Positions 45,778 to 57,825 of a stretch of 64,000 nt of DNA are shown here, piece after piece. The position numbers and the translations under genes are program-made. This DNA is from Smallanthus sonchifolius (taxonomy: Eukaryota > Streptophyta > Magnoliopsida > Asterales > Asteraceae), in NCBI GenBank assembly GCA_023525975.1, contig CM042040.1:58141486-58205485 (forward strand). The letters run 5' to 3'. The notes beneath the pieces are model-generated. The model searched no databases. It had not been told where the DNA came from and worked only from the letters and a program-made list of their open reading frames with translations. Numbering within the stretch: the stretch's first letter is position 1; every line of letters begins with the position of its first letter.

Positions 45778-46249
45778 AAAGGGCTAGCAATTTTAGACAC
45801 GTACACGAACCTACACGATCTTAACATGTATCGTGTATGCCTTATCATGTTTCGTATCCTAAACAGGTAGACACGAATCTACCTGTTGATTTTTGTGTCT
45901 AAACAGGTAAAAAACATGTTTACCTGTTAAGTACCTGTTAAGATTTTTTTTAAATAAAAAATATTAAAATATGATATTATATGTAGGTTCTTACCTGTTT
46001 CACTAAACATGTTCTTAAACATGTTTACCAGTTAAGTACCTGTCTAAATAGGTAAAATACCTGTTTCACTAAACAGGTTCTTAAACATGTGTTTCTAAAC
46101 ATGTCTTATCGTGTCTTATCGTGTTAAGCAGGTCTAGACAGGTTCGTGTTCGTGTTTGGGAAAAAGTACACGATAAGTTATCGTGTCGTGTTCGTGTCTT
46201 ATCGTGTTTGTGTCTTATCGTGTACGTGTATACTTGATATACCAGCCCT
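45778..46249. mobile_element. hAT-like MITE
   Basis: The left end AGGGCTAGCAATTTTAGAC and right end (minus) AGGGCTGGTATATCAAG both continue into ACACGTACACG. Both flanks read ACTTTTTT(A), giving an 8- to 9-bp duplication as in hAT. The interior is packed with CGTGT, AAACATGT and CAGGT words in both orientations. Confidence 0.52.
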
Positions 46250-47022
46250 ACTTTTTTATAGTTGTATACATGATGGTTTTTCACATGACAGAAAATTCCT
46301 AAATGTTAACTATTACTCATAATGGTTCTTGAATCAACGGTTAACATTCATATGAGATGGGTTAATGTGTCACTAGTATAGAAAATATATAACAGAACAC
46401 AATTTTACAACAAATATATTTTCTATTCTCCTAAATACTCATATAATTTACATCGTATTACTGTTGATGGGACCACTTCATCTTTATCCCTCGACTTTGT
46501 GGTGTCTCTCACAGCTATTCCCCTGTGGTTTGGTCTGTTTACCTGTTAAGTACCTGTTAGTACCTGTCTAAATAGGTAAAATACCTGTTTCACTAAACAG
46601 GTTCTTAAACATGTGTTTCTAAACATGTCTTATCGTGTTAAGCAGGTCTAGACAGGTTCGTGTTCGTGTTTGGGAAAAAGTACACGATAAGTTATCGTGT
46701 CGTGTTCGTGTCTTATCGTGTACGTGTATACACGATATGCCAGCCCTACTTTTTTATAGTTGTATACATGATGGTTTTTCACATGACAGAAAATTCCTAA
46801 ATGTTAACTATTACTCATAATGGTTCTTGAATCAACGGTTAACATTCATATGAGATGGGTTAATGTGTCACTAGTATAGAAAATATATAACAGAACACAA
46901 TTTTACAACAAATATATTTTCTATTCTCCTAAATACTCATATAATTTACCTCGTATTACTGTTGATGGGACCACTTCATCTTTATCCCTCGACTTTGTGG
47001 TGTCTTTCACAGCTATTCCTTT
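46023..47022 (+). repeat. Direct tandem duplication of about 500 bp
   Basis: 46023-46524 is repeated at about 46536-47022. Each copy contains the right part of the hAT-like MITE plus some 270 bp of flank ending in CACAGCTATTCC. Identity is well above 95% by eye. Copy 2 lacks one CGTGTTTGTGTCTTAT stretch, and a short unrelated spacer separates the copies. Confidence 0.88.
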
Positions 47023-47559
47023 TTAACTTGCTATCTATTAGTCGTGTTACCTAAACTATACTAGGCCAGTTGGTAAAAGATTTAAACTTTGATTGGTTAA
47101 GATTGGGTATTCAAGCAAGGCATTTGAGTCTTAGTTGTACCTTGTGTTGTTTGTCGGTATTTCTTCTATCATTTCATCTTGGCTCGCGGAGGACGCTTAT
47201 CTAAAGCCACGGTGTTTAAGGCTCGAGGTGGGAGAAATATTTATCTAAAGTATCTTGTAATCAAAATTTCTTTATTCTGATCTTACGGTAGTTAGCGTGT
47301 CTCGTCATTCTAGCTTTTCAATAGATTGAGGGTTGTGGCATGGTAATCCTACTTAGGAGCCCTTCAATTTTATTACTGAAAAACATTAATCAGTTAATTT
47401 TTCAGTCTTTATGAGTGGTTTTGAGGTAGTTGTTTGTGCATCTGATTGTCCACCGAGCCATACGGCTTAGTAGCTCTACATTGGAGTCAAGTCAACTGGA
47501 TAATCTTCTAGACGATCATATGGAAAGTAGTTAGCATTTGCGGGAGCCTGTTAACCTTC
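47023..47559. other. Non-coding DNA left of the Athila-like fragment
   Basis: No termini or proteins recognised. CTTCTAGACGATCAT with flanks occurs twice (about 47502 and 47552), suggesting an LTR body. Confidence 0.35.
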
Positions 47560-48235
47560 TAGACGATCATTAGGAAAGTAGCCCGACCACGGAGTTGTTC
47601 ACCCCCTATATTAACCACATTATTAATTTAATTCTAAAATATCAATTTAATACCAAGTGGATTCGAAGCCCAAGTGATATGCGTATGATCTGATTATCTC
47701 TCAAACTCCTGCCTCGTTTACCTCACTAGTTTTTACTCTTAATAACTACTATCCTTATTACTAGACTAAACAATAACAACGATTGTGTACCAAAAGCCAT
47801 TGTATCCATTGGTTCGATACTTAGTTTTTATCTAAACTATACTGCGCTGCAATAGGTGCAATTGCTTATTATGTGTAATTAGTTGAAGTATTAATCATTT
47901 TATAAATATTAAACCTGATAATCATGTTAAAAATCTTACATAAAAATATATAACTAACACAAACACATCAAGTTTTTGACTCCGTTGCTACGAAGAATTA
48001 GATTAGTCTTTAGTTTTCTGTTATTAACTATGGATCATTACTGCGAAGAATTTACCAAGGAATTCATAGTGGAAGATTTTATAGATTTTGCGTATACTAT
48101 AAGGAGCCCTGGTGTAAGATATGTGGAAACCCTCATTACACCCGAGAATGCTACTATTTCATCTGGCAATCCATGGATCATGCTATACTCTTTCATCCAG
48201 ACACATGTGAGGTTCCCATTATGCCTGATCCCCTA
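47560..48235 (+). mobile_element. Athila-like retrotransposon fragment (LTR end, primer region, gag scrap)
   Basis: The LTR end reads GGTGCAATTGC near 47850 and CACATCA at 47964-47970, resembling the end of the solo LTR at 34907-36564. GTTTTTGACTCCGTTGCTAC follows, a decayed form of the Athila region GTTTTTGGCGCCGTTGCC. From about 48046 a frame reads GIHSGRFYRFC, then the zinc knuckle WCKICGNPHYTRECYY (C-x2-C-x4-H-x4-C), and ends MPDPLAEHFSA. Only this short gag piece remains. Left edge uncertain. Confidence 0.55.
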
Positions 48236-49106
48236 GCTGAGCACTTCTCAGCTCAGGAATCTACTCCTTGGTGCCCCAAAATCTTCATTTCCAGAGATTG
48301 AAGTCGGTGACGTAGATGAAATTCTCCATCTTCTTCTTCCAATTCTAGTATTCAGCCGTTGATTAAAGTCTTGGAGTTTTATTGGTGGTTTCGATGTCAG
48401 CATCGATTGTAGTCATTTATGATTGAAATTCTTCAAAATCTTTATCAAATTCTTCTCAATTTCATATGAATTCTTGAAATATTCTCTAATCTCAAGAATT
48501 TTAGCACCAAAAGCTCTGATACTACTTATAGGATCGAATTAACACAAGATATTTGATTCTATGTTTGAATTGAGTGGTGGAAATAAACGATTCAAAGATC
48601 AAAATAGAATAACATATGTAAATCAAAAGGTCAATTGTATTAATGATCAAAGCTCGTACAAGTATGGAATGACGGTTAAAATACAATAGAATAGTACATC
48701 CATTTATAGTTGAGTATAATTGACATATACATTAAGTTCTAATCATGCCACATAGGCATAACTAACTAATTGACTAACTAACTTCTCTGAGTTGCAAGTT
48801 GTTCTCTAGAGTATGCCTTTGATAAAGAAACACAGATTGGTCCGGATTAGTAAGTTCTGGTCTGGATGAACATTTTGTTCATTTGTAGTACTAAACTCAT
48901 CAGGAGTACTAGCCTTGTACTTTTGTTCTTCTTTTATCCGGGGTAGTAGTTGACTATCAGGACTAGTTCTTCATCCGGGGTAACACTTGAACTTGACAAA
49001 CCATAAGACAGTTATATGGAGTACTCATCCTCTGTAGTAACTTCTTCATTCGGAGTAGACTTTGTTCCTCCGGAGTATTTACACTTAGTGATATTTGATA
49101 ATACCA
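48236..49106 (-). mobile_element. LTR with primer site, minus sense
   Basis: 48513-48524 read on the minus strand is TAGTATCAGAGC, one base off the tRNA-Met primer site. The DNA to the right (about 48527-49106, ending AATACCA) would be the 5' LTR of a minus-strand element. It contains spaced CCGGAGTA/CCGGGGTA and GGACTAG/GAACTAG words. The TG end next to the primer site is mutated. About 280 bp of leader remains on the left and no coding part. Confidence 0.45.
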
Positions 49107-49235
49107 ACCTTATGTTTGAATTTATAACTTATTATAATACAACTTTTTAAATATAAAAAAATCATTTTGTAAATGATTAGATGTGTTACTTTCGTATTTC
49201 AACATTAAAATCTAAATTTATTGTAACTTAATTTA

Positions 49236-50261
49236 GGGAAAGTTCTATAAAATACTAACCGAGTTTTCACACTGTTCCAATTAAGTCACTCAACTTTCAA
49301 GTAACATGCTAATACTAGGTTTTTTTTACCTATTAACAAGTTAGCATTAACGTGGCATTTCTTTCAAGTAATGTGTTAATCTTAGGGTTTTTTTATTTCA
49401 AATATGCTAATGTGGCTATTAACATTTTTTTAACTTTTAAAATTTAAAATGTTGAAAATTTTATTTTTAATGCTTCAAACTTTTAATATTTTTAATATTT
49501 TTATAGTTATTCATCATAGTTATAGCTTACCTATATGTTTGAGTCTAGCTTTGCTTGGTGTTTATGAAATTTTTAATGAACTATTTTATTATGAATCCAG
49601 GATTTAATTTAATTGCGTGTGTACGTGTCTATTTGTCTTTTCTGGCTCAACCCAACAATCCTAGCCACTATTTCAATAAAACAAATTTTTTAAAGTTAAA
49701 TACGATTTTAGTCTTTATGATTTGATCAAAATACCTATTTTAAATTTGACTATTTTAATCCATAGTTTCAATTTCGTATCAATTAATGTCAAACACTTTA
49801 CACTTTTAAATAGAAGGGTACTTTAGTTTTTTTTACAAATAAAGACTAGTTAACTAATTTATTACACCCCCTCATCTTCTACACTTTATCATAAAATCAC
49901 CTGCCATCTCCTCTCCTCTCATCTCCTCTCCTCAAGCAAAGCTCGACTCAAACATGTAGGTAAGTTATAGCTACAATGAATATCTGTAGTTCCACTAAAA
50001 TATTAAAAAATAAAATTTTTGAAACACTAAAAAATAAAATTTTTGAAATTTTAAATTTAACTTTTTTTTAAAATGTTAATATCCACATCATCATATTTAA
50101 AATAAATGTCACGTCACCATGGTAACTTATTAAATAGTTATAAAAACCTAGGATTAGCACATTACTTGAAATAATAGTGACTTAATTTAAACAAAAAAAA
50201 AGTTTAAATAAGTTAATTGGAACAATATGAAAACCTGGTTACTATTATATAAAGTTTTCTC
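49236..50261. mobile_element. MULE-like foldback element
   Basis: Long inverted arms: 49236-49565 and the complement of 49930-50261, starting GGGAAAGTTCTATAAAATAC against GAGAAAACTTTATATAAT. Inner matches occur at GTTATAGCTTACCTA/TAGGTAAGTTATAGC. Nine-base flanks CTTAATTTA and TATAATTTA match in 7 positions, the Mutator duplication length. There is no open frame of interest. Confidence 0.65.
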
Positions 50262-50270
50262 TATAATTTA

Positions 50271-50599
50271 TTAAAAGTAAAAAAGAGTTAATTGCATGGT
50301 TAGTCCCTTTGGTTTGTTAAAAGTAACAGGTATGGTTACAAAGGGTTTTAAGAAACATGTTAGGGTTTTATACTTTATTTTTTTAACGCCGTTGGGTATT
50401 AACACTAACGATCTTAAAAGTTAACCGGAACAAACACCCCCCCGGTGCCTATCATGTGAGGGTATTTTTGGAACTTCCGAATTTTATATTAACCCTTCGT
50501 TCATTCCCAAAAACTCATAAATCACTTTCAAAATTTCTCTAAATTCGTTCATTACCAAAACTCATAAATCAGAATACGATTAGGGCGTCAACGGTTAAC
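50271..50599. other. Non-coding spacer
   Basis: Contains a run of 7 C near 50436. No recognisable feature. Confidence 0.4.
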
Positions 50600-50806
50600 A
50601 GTTCTTTGTTGTTGACTTACATGTCATTGCACGAGAGCTAGGTTATGTTGATAGGTCGGCTATGTATTACCATTATCTAATTTCGGTGATGAGTTAGACT
50701 TTGGTTTGAGAGATTTAAGTAACTATCATGATGTAGTAAGTATGATGAAGCATGTGCCTTAGCATAAAGAAAATTCTGTTTACATTGAAGTAAGGGAAAC
50801 TAGGGT
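50600..50806 (+). pseudogene. Possible N-terminal scrap of a MULE transposase
   Basis: Two short frames read LGYVDRSAMYYHYLIS and, after a frameshift, DELDFGLRDLSNYHDVVSMM followed by YIEVRETRV. This resembles the PB1-like N-terminal domain of plant MuDR proteins (ELGY, MYYHFL, LDFGL, VYIE). It has stops and is cut by the palindrome at 50807. I recall the domain from memory only. Confidence 0.4.
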
Positions 50807-51332
50807 TGTCACACCACGCCTCAGGCACCCCTGGACGTGTGCGAGCCTGATTGGTATCTGTTTATTTGATTTCAGAGTTTTTGTAAACTATAGCGGAAGT
50901 CTTTTCAAAAGGATCGTTTCATCATTTGTCTCAACCTCAAGGGTTGTATTTGTAAATATCAAAACTCAGTTGGAAAACAAAAGATTTATATTTACTTTTA
51001 TAAATACAGGGAATTGAATACCCCTTTATATATTTGATTACAAAACCAAGTAGAAACCAAATACATTTCTTGTCTCATTTGGACAAGTTCCAAGCCACTG
51101 GAAATAGCCACCTAGGGTTGATCAATTCCCTGGTTTTATAAAAGTAAATATAAAACTTTTGTCTTTCCAACTGAGTTTTGATATTTACAAATACAACCTT
51201 GAGGTTGAGACAAATGATAAAACGATCCTTTTGAAAAGACTTCCGCTGTAGTTTACAAAAACTCTTAAATCAAAGAAACAGATACCAATCAGGCTCGCCA
51301 CGTCTAGGGGGTGCCTAAGGCGGGGTGTGACA
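50807..51332. repeat. Large palindrome built from two gypsy LTR ends
   Basis: 50807-51020 and the complement of 51116-51332 match at roughly 90% (TGTCACACCACGCC against TGTCACACCCCGCC and onward). A spacer of about 95 bp lies between. The right arm is the LTR 3' end directly before the primer site of the gypsy element. The left arm is the same LTR end in reverse, with no primer site next to it. Confidence 0.85.
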
Positions 51333-51661
51333 GGTTGGTATCAGAGCCACAGGTTTTAGCGAATTAGATACTTGGATCTAGTATCTAAGCTTCAACCACT
51401 AATGCTTTTAAGATAAGAAAACAAGGTGACCTTCTGGCCGGTATGTAGTTATCTGACAAACGGAAGTGTTCTATCTAAGGAAAGAGCGGTGTATAAATCT
51501 CTCCTATACCCGTCGCTCTTACATAGGAACATATCTGTTGAAGGTACTACTCTGGGAAGATAACCATCCTTGTAGAGCTTTAGCTAAGATTAAGATATTG
51601 GCTTTAGTATCTAAGTCTTGACTAAACAAATAAGATAAATACTAATATATTAAGATTGCAG

Positions 51662-52381
51662 ATGTCCGGAGGAAATTTCTTTCCATACTACGATCCTAAT
51701 CGTCCTATTAAGCAAGAATCCCCGAAATACCATCCCTTGGGTTCACAACAGAATCCTATTTGTTCGCCTTACTATAATGACGACCCGTTTGTTGTGCTCC
51801 CTGAGCACAATTCTCCCGAATACCATCCTCAATCACATAGCTCTTCGAGTCAATGGATGGATGCTGGATCAGACTTCAGCAATTGGAATACTGCTGCCCC
51901 ATCTATACAAGGAAATGAGGCACAATCCAGCCAAATTCAATCGTAAGAAGAAGATCCTTCAGAAGATTCTTAATATCAAACTGCTTCTAAAAATCCCGAT
52001 GACTATCCTTTTAATAACCTTGTTTCAAATACTTCTGACTATCAATCTCATAACTCTGAATCCCCGGTCATGTATGATCCATATGTGTTCCCCAAACCAA
52101 TATATGGTGGTCCTTATCAAGCCTACTTCCAATCACCACCAGAATATCAGAATGCTTATAATGATATGTTGGTTGGTATTCGTGAACCTCCACCAAAATA
52201 TGGTTATGAATATAGTGTACCTTCTTCCCCTATCGAATGTCTAGATCATTCGTTGCATCAAACGGACGTAATAGCAAAGGAGAAGATCAAGGACAAGGCA
52301 AGAACCAAATTTTATGGGAAACAGGTGTACGAATATGGAGAAGACCTGATGACCTTGGGGAAGGAACTGATGAAAGATTAA
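51662..52381 (+). pseudogene. Pre-gag reading frame 1 of the gypsy element
   Basis: The ATG follows directly on TTGCAG. About 239 codons in one frame contain only two stops (TAA near 51944 and 51971). The protein is rich in Tyr, Pro, Ser, Asn and Asp with repeated YxP words (FFPYYDPNRPIKQESPKYHP, VMYDPYVFPKPIYGGPYQAY). A more charged tail follows (KEKIKDKARTKFYG). No known domain is seen. Its conserved-looking composition and position before gag suggest an extra element-encoded protein or an N-terminal extension. Relation to gag is unproven. Confidence 0.55.
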
Positions 52382-52461
52382 AATTTTACTGTAATTTGTA
52401 CTTTCGTATTGTAATATATTTTCTTATAGTAATAAAATATCTCTTTGTTTTAAATTTCAGA

Positions 52462-52902
52462 ATGGTTGGAAAGGGCAAAGGTGCTAGCTTTCTTCAGAAA
52501 TTTGCTCCTGCTAGCTACTTTGAACGTAAAACGAATGAAACAACTATATAACTTAATGAGGAAACTGAAAGTTCTACTTTTAGAAACCTCGAAGAAATAG
52601 GAAACCCTAGTGTTCCCTATAATCCTTTTATAAGTTTTCATTCTGCCCCGGCTGTCGGAAGCTATAATGTTACTCCTGTTTATTCACAAAACTTTCATAA
52701 AGAATACCCTGAAATTCCTTATGAAAATGAATGTGATCCTAAAGAAGAAGAATGTGCCGATTCTAATATACCTTACGTTCCTTACTATGAGGCAATTCCT
52801 ATTCCTGCTCCGCATATAAATGAGAATGCGTCAGGAAGTGAGAAGGAACAAATACTGTTAAACCGAATAGCTGAATTGGAAAGAGAAAAAACAGAAATTT
52901 GA
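52462..52902 (+). pseudogene. Pre-gag reading frame 2 of the gypsy element
   Basis: The ATG sits two bases after an intron-like TTTAAATTTCAG. About 146 codons hold one internal stop at 52549-52551. It starts MVGKGKGASFLQKFAPASYF, then turns acidic and Tyr/Pro-rich (NIPYVPYYEAIPIPAPHINE), ending in a short helical LLNRIAELEREKTEI. Composition resembles frame 1. No known domain. It may be a second exon of one pre-gag protein. Confidence 0.5.
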
Positions 52903-53052
52903 AGCTCGGAATGCTTTATTAATCTAAGCACTTGAAGAGAAGAATTTTAGAAACTTTTAGAAACAATGATTTTCACATGTGTATGTTCTTATTGTAATAT
53001 ATTTTATCAATAAAAAGCGTTGTTTTACATCAATTCTTGTTCTTTTGATAGT

Positions 53053-54770
53053 ATGTCTTAACAAACTAGACCTTCTCAAAACACGAGAGGTAAGAAAAAG
53101 CAAACAGAAAATGCTGCTGAAAACAATAATTCCCATGCTGAACTCCAAAAGATGATCACAGAAGGAATCAAGGATTCTCTTCCGATGATCTTTACTGAGC
53201 TTGAAAAGAGACAAGCTGACAGAATATCTGTTCAACCTTCAATTCCTCAATCTATTCATTCCTGACAAACACGAACGGTTACTCAATCGAAACCCGTCAC
53301 TCTTGAACCAAAGGGTTCTATTTATAATAAGCCTAAAAAGACTAAAATGGAAGAATATTACCATAACTCCTCTAAAGATGAGAGTATGGGTAATAATTAT
53401 GGACATATAGAGAAGAAGAGGAAGATAGTTGGTTGTACCTATAAGATGTTTCAAGATTGCAAGTCATATAACTTTTCTAGGAAAGAAGGAGGAATTGCCA
53501 CATTAAGGTGGATTGAGAAGACTGAGTCAGTACTTGTAATCAGCAAATGTGCTGAGGAGGACAAGGTTCTGTATGCCTCCAATCTATTGAAAGATAAAGC
53601 TTTGGAATGGTGGAACAGTATCATTGTCACTATAGGCAGATACGCAGCCTATGCAATGGGCTGGAGTGCCTTTAGGGCAAATATAGAGAAGAAGTATGTT
53701 CTCCAAAATGAATGGGAACAGATTGAAGAAAAATTTCTAAGTTTAAGAATGATAGGAACAAATCATCAGGAGTATGCTACCAAACTCCTGGAATATGCTC
53801 AAATCATTCCTCATCTTGCTACTCCTGAATCCAATCTAATCAAACGTTATATTTGGGGTTTGATGTGAGAGATCCGCGACATGGTTGAGGTCGCGAATTG
53901 TGAAAATCTGGATGGTGCCATGGATTTAGGAGCATCATTAACGGCCAGCTTGATTAGAAATCAAGAAGAAGGAAAGAAGAAGAAGGAGATAGATGGGCAG
54001 GGCCCAAGTGGATTCAAGAAATCATATTTTACTCATCGAAATAATAATTCTTCGATTCCTGAATGTCCAAAGTGTAGAAGGAGGCACTTGGGACAATGTT
54101 GTGCTCGACTCTTCTGCAACTTTTGCTAAATGTCCGAACACAAAACCGAAGATGCCTTCAAAAGGAAGCCAATCACTTGTTATAGTTGTGGTGAAACTGG
54201 CCACATCAAAACTGATTGTCCTAAGTTAAAGAAGATCGATGGGATAGGTCCTAAACCTGCAGATGGAGTAAAGAAGAATGCGCTAGCATTCGTTCTCAAC
54301 ACTTATGAAGCAGCATGTATGCCCGATGTTATCACGGGTACATTTCTTGTTGATGATATTTATGCTCGAGTTTTATTTGACTCTGATGCAAACCAAAGTT
54401 TTATATATCATAGATTATGTAGACTGTTAAATAAAACTCTAGCTAAATTAGACAAGAAATATGTGGCAGAAACTGCAAATGGTGACCTCGTCCAAATCTC
54501 CGAAATTCTGAACGATTGACATATCACATTATCAGGACATGTTATACCTGCAAAATTGTTGCCAATGACGTTGGCAGGTTTTGACGTTGTCCTAGGAATG
54601 GATTGGTTAGCTTCTAACCAATCCCGTATTCTATGTAAAAAGAAGGCAATAGAACTTTGTTCACCGAAAGGTGATATTCTTACAATCTATGGCGATAAAT
54701 TAGCCAACTCCGTTGGAATAATTTCTATGCTAAAGGCTACAAAGTATTTACTAAAAGGATGCTTAGCATA
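53053..54770 (+). pseudogene. Gypsy gag and protease (broken)
   Basis: It begins at the ATG at 53053, a few bases after an acceptor-like TTGATAG, but the third codon is already a stop (MS-stop-QTRPSQNTRGKKK). The gag core reads GGIATLRWIEKTESVLVISK, KALEWWNSI and WEQIEEKFLSLRM. Two cysteine motifs follow: CPKCRRRHLGQC (about 54064) and the classical CCHC knuckle CYSCGETGHIKTDC (54178-54222). The protease follows with FLVDDIYARVLFDSDANQSF (DSD in place of DSG) and FDVVLGMDWLASN. Stops at 53264, 53868, 54129 and 54519, and a frameshift near 54775, break it. Confidence 0.88.
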
Positions 54771-54805
54771 CCTTTTTTTCTGTAACCACCGACACTAAAA
54801 CAAAG

Positions 54806-57261
54806 ATGGAAGATGTGCCGGTTGTGGCTGAATTCTCTGACGTCTTTCCTGACGAACTGCCTGGAATTCCACCTGAAAGAGAAGTGGAATTCAAAATTAA
54901 TCTTGTACCCGGTACAGCACCTATTTCTAAAGCCCCGTACATATTAACCCTAAATGAAATGGCAGAATTAAAGAAGCAATTAGATGAATTACTGGAGAAA
55001 GGGTTTATAAGACCAAGCTCGTCGCATTGGAGAGCTCCAGTCTTGTTTGTCAAGAATAAAGACGGATCAATGCGTATGTGTATCGATTATCGTGAACCTA
55101 ACAAAGTTACGATAAAGAACCGTTATCTACTCCCCCGAATCGATGATCTTTTTGATCATCTCCAAGGAGCTCGTTGTTTTTCTAAAATTGATCTTCGATC
55201 TGGATATCATCAATTGAAAGTCCACGAAGAAGATATTCCTAAAAATGCTTTCAGAACTCGATATGGTCCTTATGAGTTCACAGTAATGTCGTTCGGACTT
55301 ACTAATGCACCAACAACATTCATGGATATGATGAATCGAGTCTGTAAACCTTACTTGGACAAATTCGTTATCGTATTTATTGACGACATCCTTATCTATT
55401 CCAAAAGTAGGGAAGATCATGCCAATCACTTGAAAATCTTACTCGAAATCCTGAGAACAGAAAAGCTATACGCTAAGTTCTCAAAATTTGAATTCTGATT
55501 ATTAGAAGTTCAATTTCTTGGGCATGTAATAAATGCCAATGGCATTCAAGTTGACCCTGTCAAAATTAAGGCCATATCCAAATGGGAAATCCCTAAATCA
55601 TCAACTAAAGTCCTTAGTTTCCTCGGTTTAGTTGGTTACTATCGATCAAGTATGAATGGGGTCCTAAGCAATATGAAGCTTTTGAAACTTTAAAACAGAA
55701 ACTGACTCAAGCACCAATACTGGCTTTGCCAGATGGAAATGAAGGCTTTTTAGTTTATTGTGATGCTTCACACACCGACTTTTGTTGCGTGTTAATGCAA
55801 GGAAGTAAAGTCATTGCTTACGCTTCCCGTCAACTGAAAACTCATGAAAAGAACTATACGACTCATGATTTAGAACTGTGTGCCATAATCTTCGCACTGA
55901 AATTATGGAGGCACTATCTATATGGAGTCAAATTCACTATCTTCACTGATCACAAAAACCTGAAGTATATATTCAGTCATAAAGAACTGAATATGAGGCA
56001 AAGACATTGGATGGAAACCCATAAATCTAAATACACAATGCACCCTGGAAGCGATAAAATGTACAAAAACCTAAAAGCCAATTATTGGTGGATACGAATG
56101 AAAAAGCATATCGCTATCTATGTTGCAAAGTGTTTGACCTGTTCTCAAGTTGAACATCAAAGGCCATCTGGTTTGTTATAGCAACTTGAAATTCTTGTCT
56201 GAAAATGGGAAATGATAACCATGGATTTCATTACTAAACTTCCCCGAACGAGTCGAGGAAATGATACTATCTTGGTTATCATTGACAGACTTACTAAGTC
56301 TGCTCATTTTCTTCCAATGAAAGAAACGTTCAGTATGGATAAATTGGCACAGTTATACGTTAATGAAATTGTAACATTACACGGTGTGCCATTATCTATC
56401 GTGTCAGATAGAGATAGTAGATTTACTTCTCGATTCTGGCAAAATTTCCAAAAAACTCTTGGTACCAAATTAAATCTTAGCACTGCCTACCATACTCAAA
56501 TGGACGGGCAAAGTGAAACAACAATTCAAACTCTTGAAGATATGTTAATAGCTTGTGTTATTGATCTTGGAGGAAGCTGGGATGACCACTTACCTCTAAT
56601 GGAATTCTCCTATAATAATACCTATCACACGAGTATACAGGGCGCTCCTTTTGAAGCCTTCTACGGTCGTAAGTGTCGAATTCCTATTTGTTGGTCTGAA
56701 ATAAGAGAAAATCAGTTGTCTGAACCTGAAATAGTTCTGGAAACAACTGAGAAAGTTATCCAAATCAAAGATAGATTGAAAGAGGCTCGTGATCGTCAAA
56801 AGAGTTATGTTGATAAGAGACGAAAGTCGTTAGAATTTAACGTTGGTGATAACGTTATGTTGAAAGTTTCACCTTGGAAAGGCGTTGTAAGATTTGGAAA
56901 GAAAGGAAAATTAAGTCCTAGATTCGTAGGACCATTTAAAATCTTGAAAAGAGTTGGCCATGTGGCCTATCAACTCGAACTACCAGATGAAATGAATGGA
57001 GTACACGATGTATTCCATGTGTCAAATCTACGTAAGTGTTTGGCAGATGAATCACTAGTAATGCCCCTACAAGATGTAGAGGAAGATGAAAAGTTAAGAT
57101 TTACGAAACAACCTTTGCAAATTGAGGACAGGCAGGAAAAGAGATTAAAAAGAAAGAAATTGATAATCGTGAAAGTAAAATGGAACTCCAGACATGGACC
57201 TGAGTACACGTGGGAACTAGAGTCTGAAATGAGAAAGAAATATCCACACCTGTTTGAATAA
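54806..57261 (+). pseudogene. Gypsy pol: RT, RNase H, integrase, chromodomain (broken)
   Basis: RT (54806-55650) has VLFVKNKDGSMRMCIDYREP, FSKIDLRSGYHQL, FGLTNAPTTFMDMMNRV and the catalytic VFIDDILIYSK (55373-55405). A stop at 55498 and a deletion near 55645 remove the RT thumb. RNase H (55660-56030) has LVYCDASHTDFCCVLMQGSK and is joined by deletion to the integrase zinc region (HPGSDKMYKNLKANYWW, CLTCSQVEHQRPSG). The integrase core has MDFITKLPRTSRGND, SIVSDRDSRFTSRFW and DGQSETTIQTLEDML. The tail has HDVFHVSNLRKC and a chromodomain-like end (VKVKWNSRHGPEYTWELE). The stretch 56212-57261 is one open frame of 349 codons, the best kept part. Confidence 0.92.
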
Positions 57262-57409
57262 ACTCGAGGACGAGTTTAAAACAAGGTGGGGAAGATGCAA
57301 CACCTGCCACAAAATTGTCCAAAATTTGGCAAAAGGTAAAAAAACCTAGGGACTATAAGTGTGTTTATGCTAAAGTTCAGGGTTCAAAATTGAAAATATC
57401 GTATTTAAG

Positions 57410-57810
57410 ACCTTAGCGGGCCGCTAAGGTCAAGCCTAACGGTCCGCTACGGGTGCCCGGAACCGGTAGAGGTCCGCTACTGAACCCCCACCCTTTGTCA
57501 TTGGGTGGCGGACACGGTCCGCTACGTGGTCACTAAGCAAACAATTTGGGTTAGCCTCGTGTATAGTGACTAATGGTCACTTATTGGGACACGTGTACTC
57601 GTGGAGGACCGCCACGCTAGGTGGTAACGGTCCGCCAGCAGCAAAGCATTGAGAAGCTGCCACGCGTAAGGGTGGCGGACCGCTACGCCCCACGGTAACG
57701 GTCCGCTAGCCGCAAAATTAAGTTCGGTCCAATCAGTGATGGACATGTAGGGCTGACGCCAGCATGGGCGATGGTGGACCGCCACCCGCCTGCTTAGCGG
57801 TCCGCTACGG
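57410..57810 (+). repeat. CGGTCCGCTAC motif array in the LTR
   Basis: Around eight copies of (G)CGGTCCGCTA(C) or its complement (GTAGCGGACCG), for example near 57440, 57472, 57515, 57628, 57678, 57703 and 57797, spaced 30-110 bp. Spacers differ, so only the motif itself is repeated. Confidence 0.8.
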
Positions 57811-57825
57811 ACCCAAATTCCAGCC

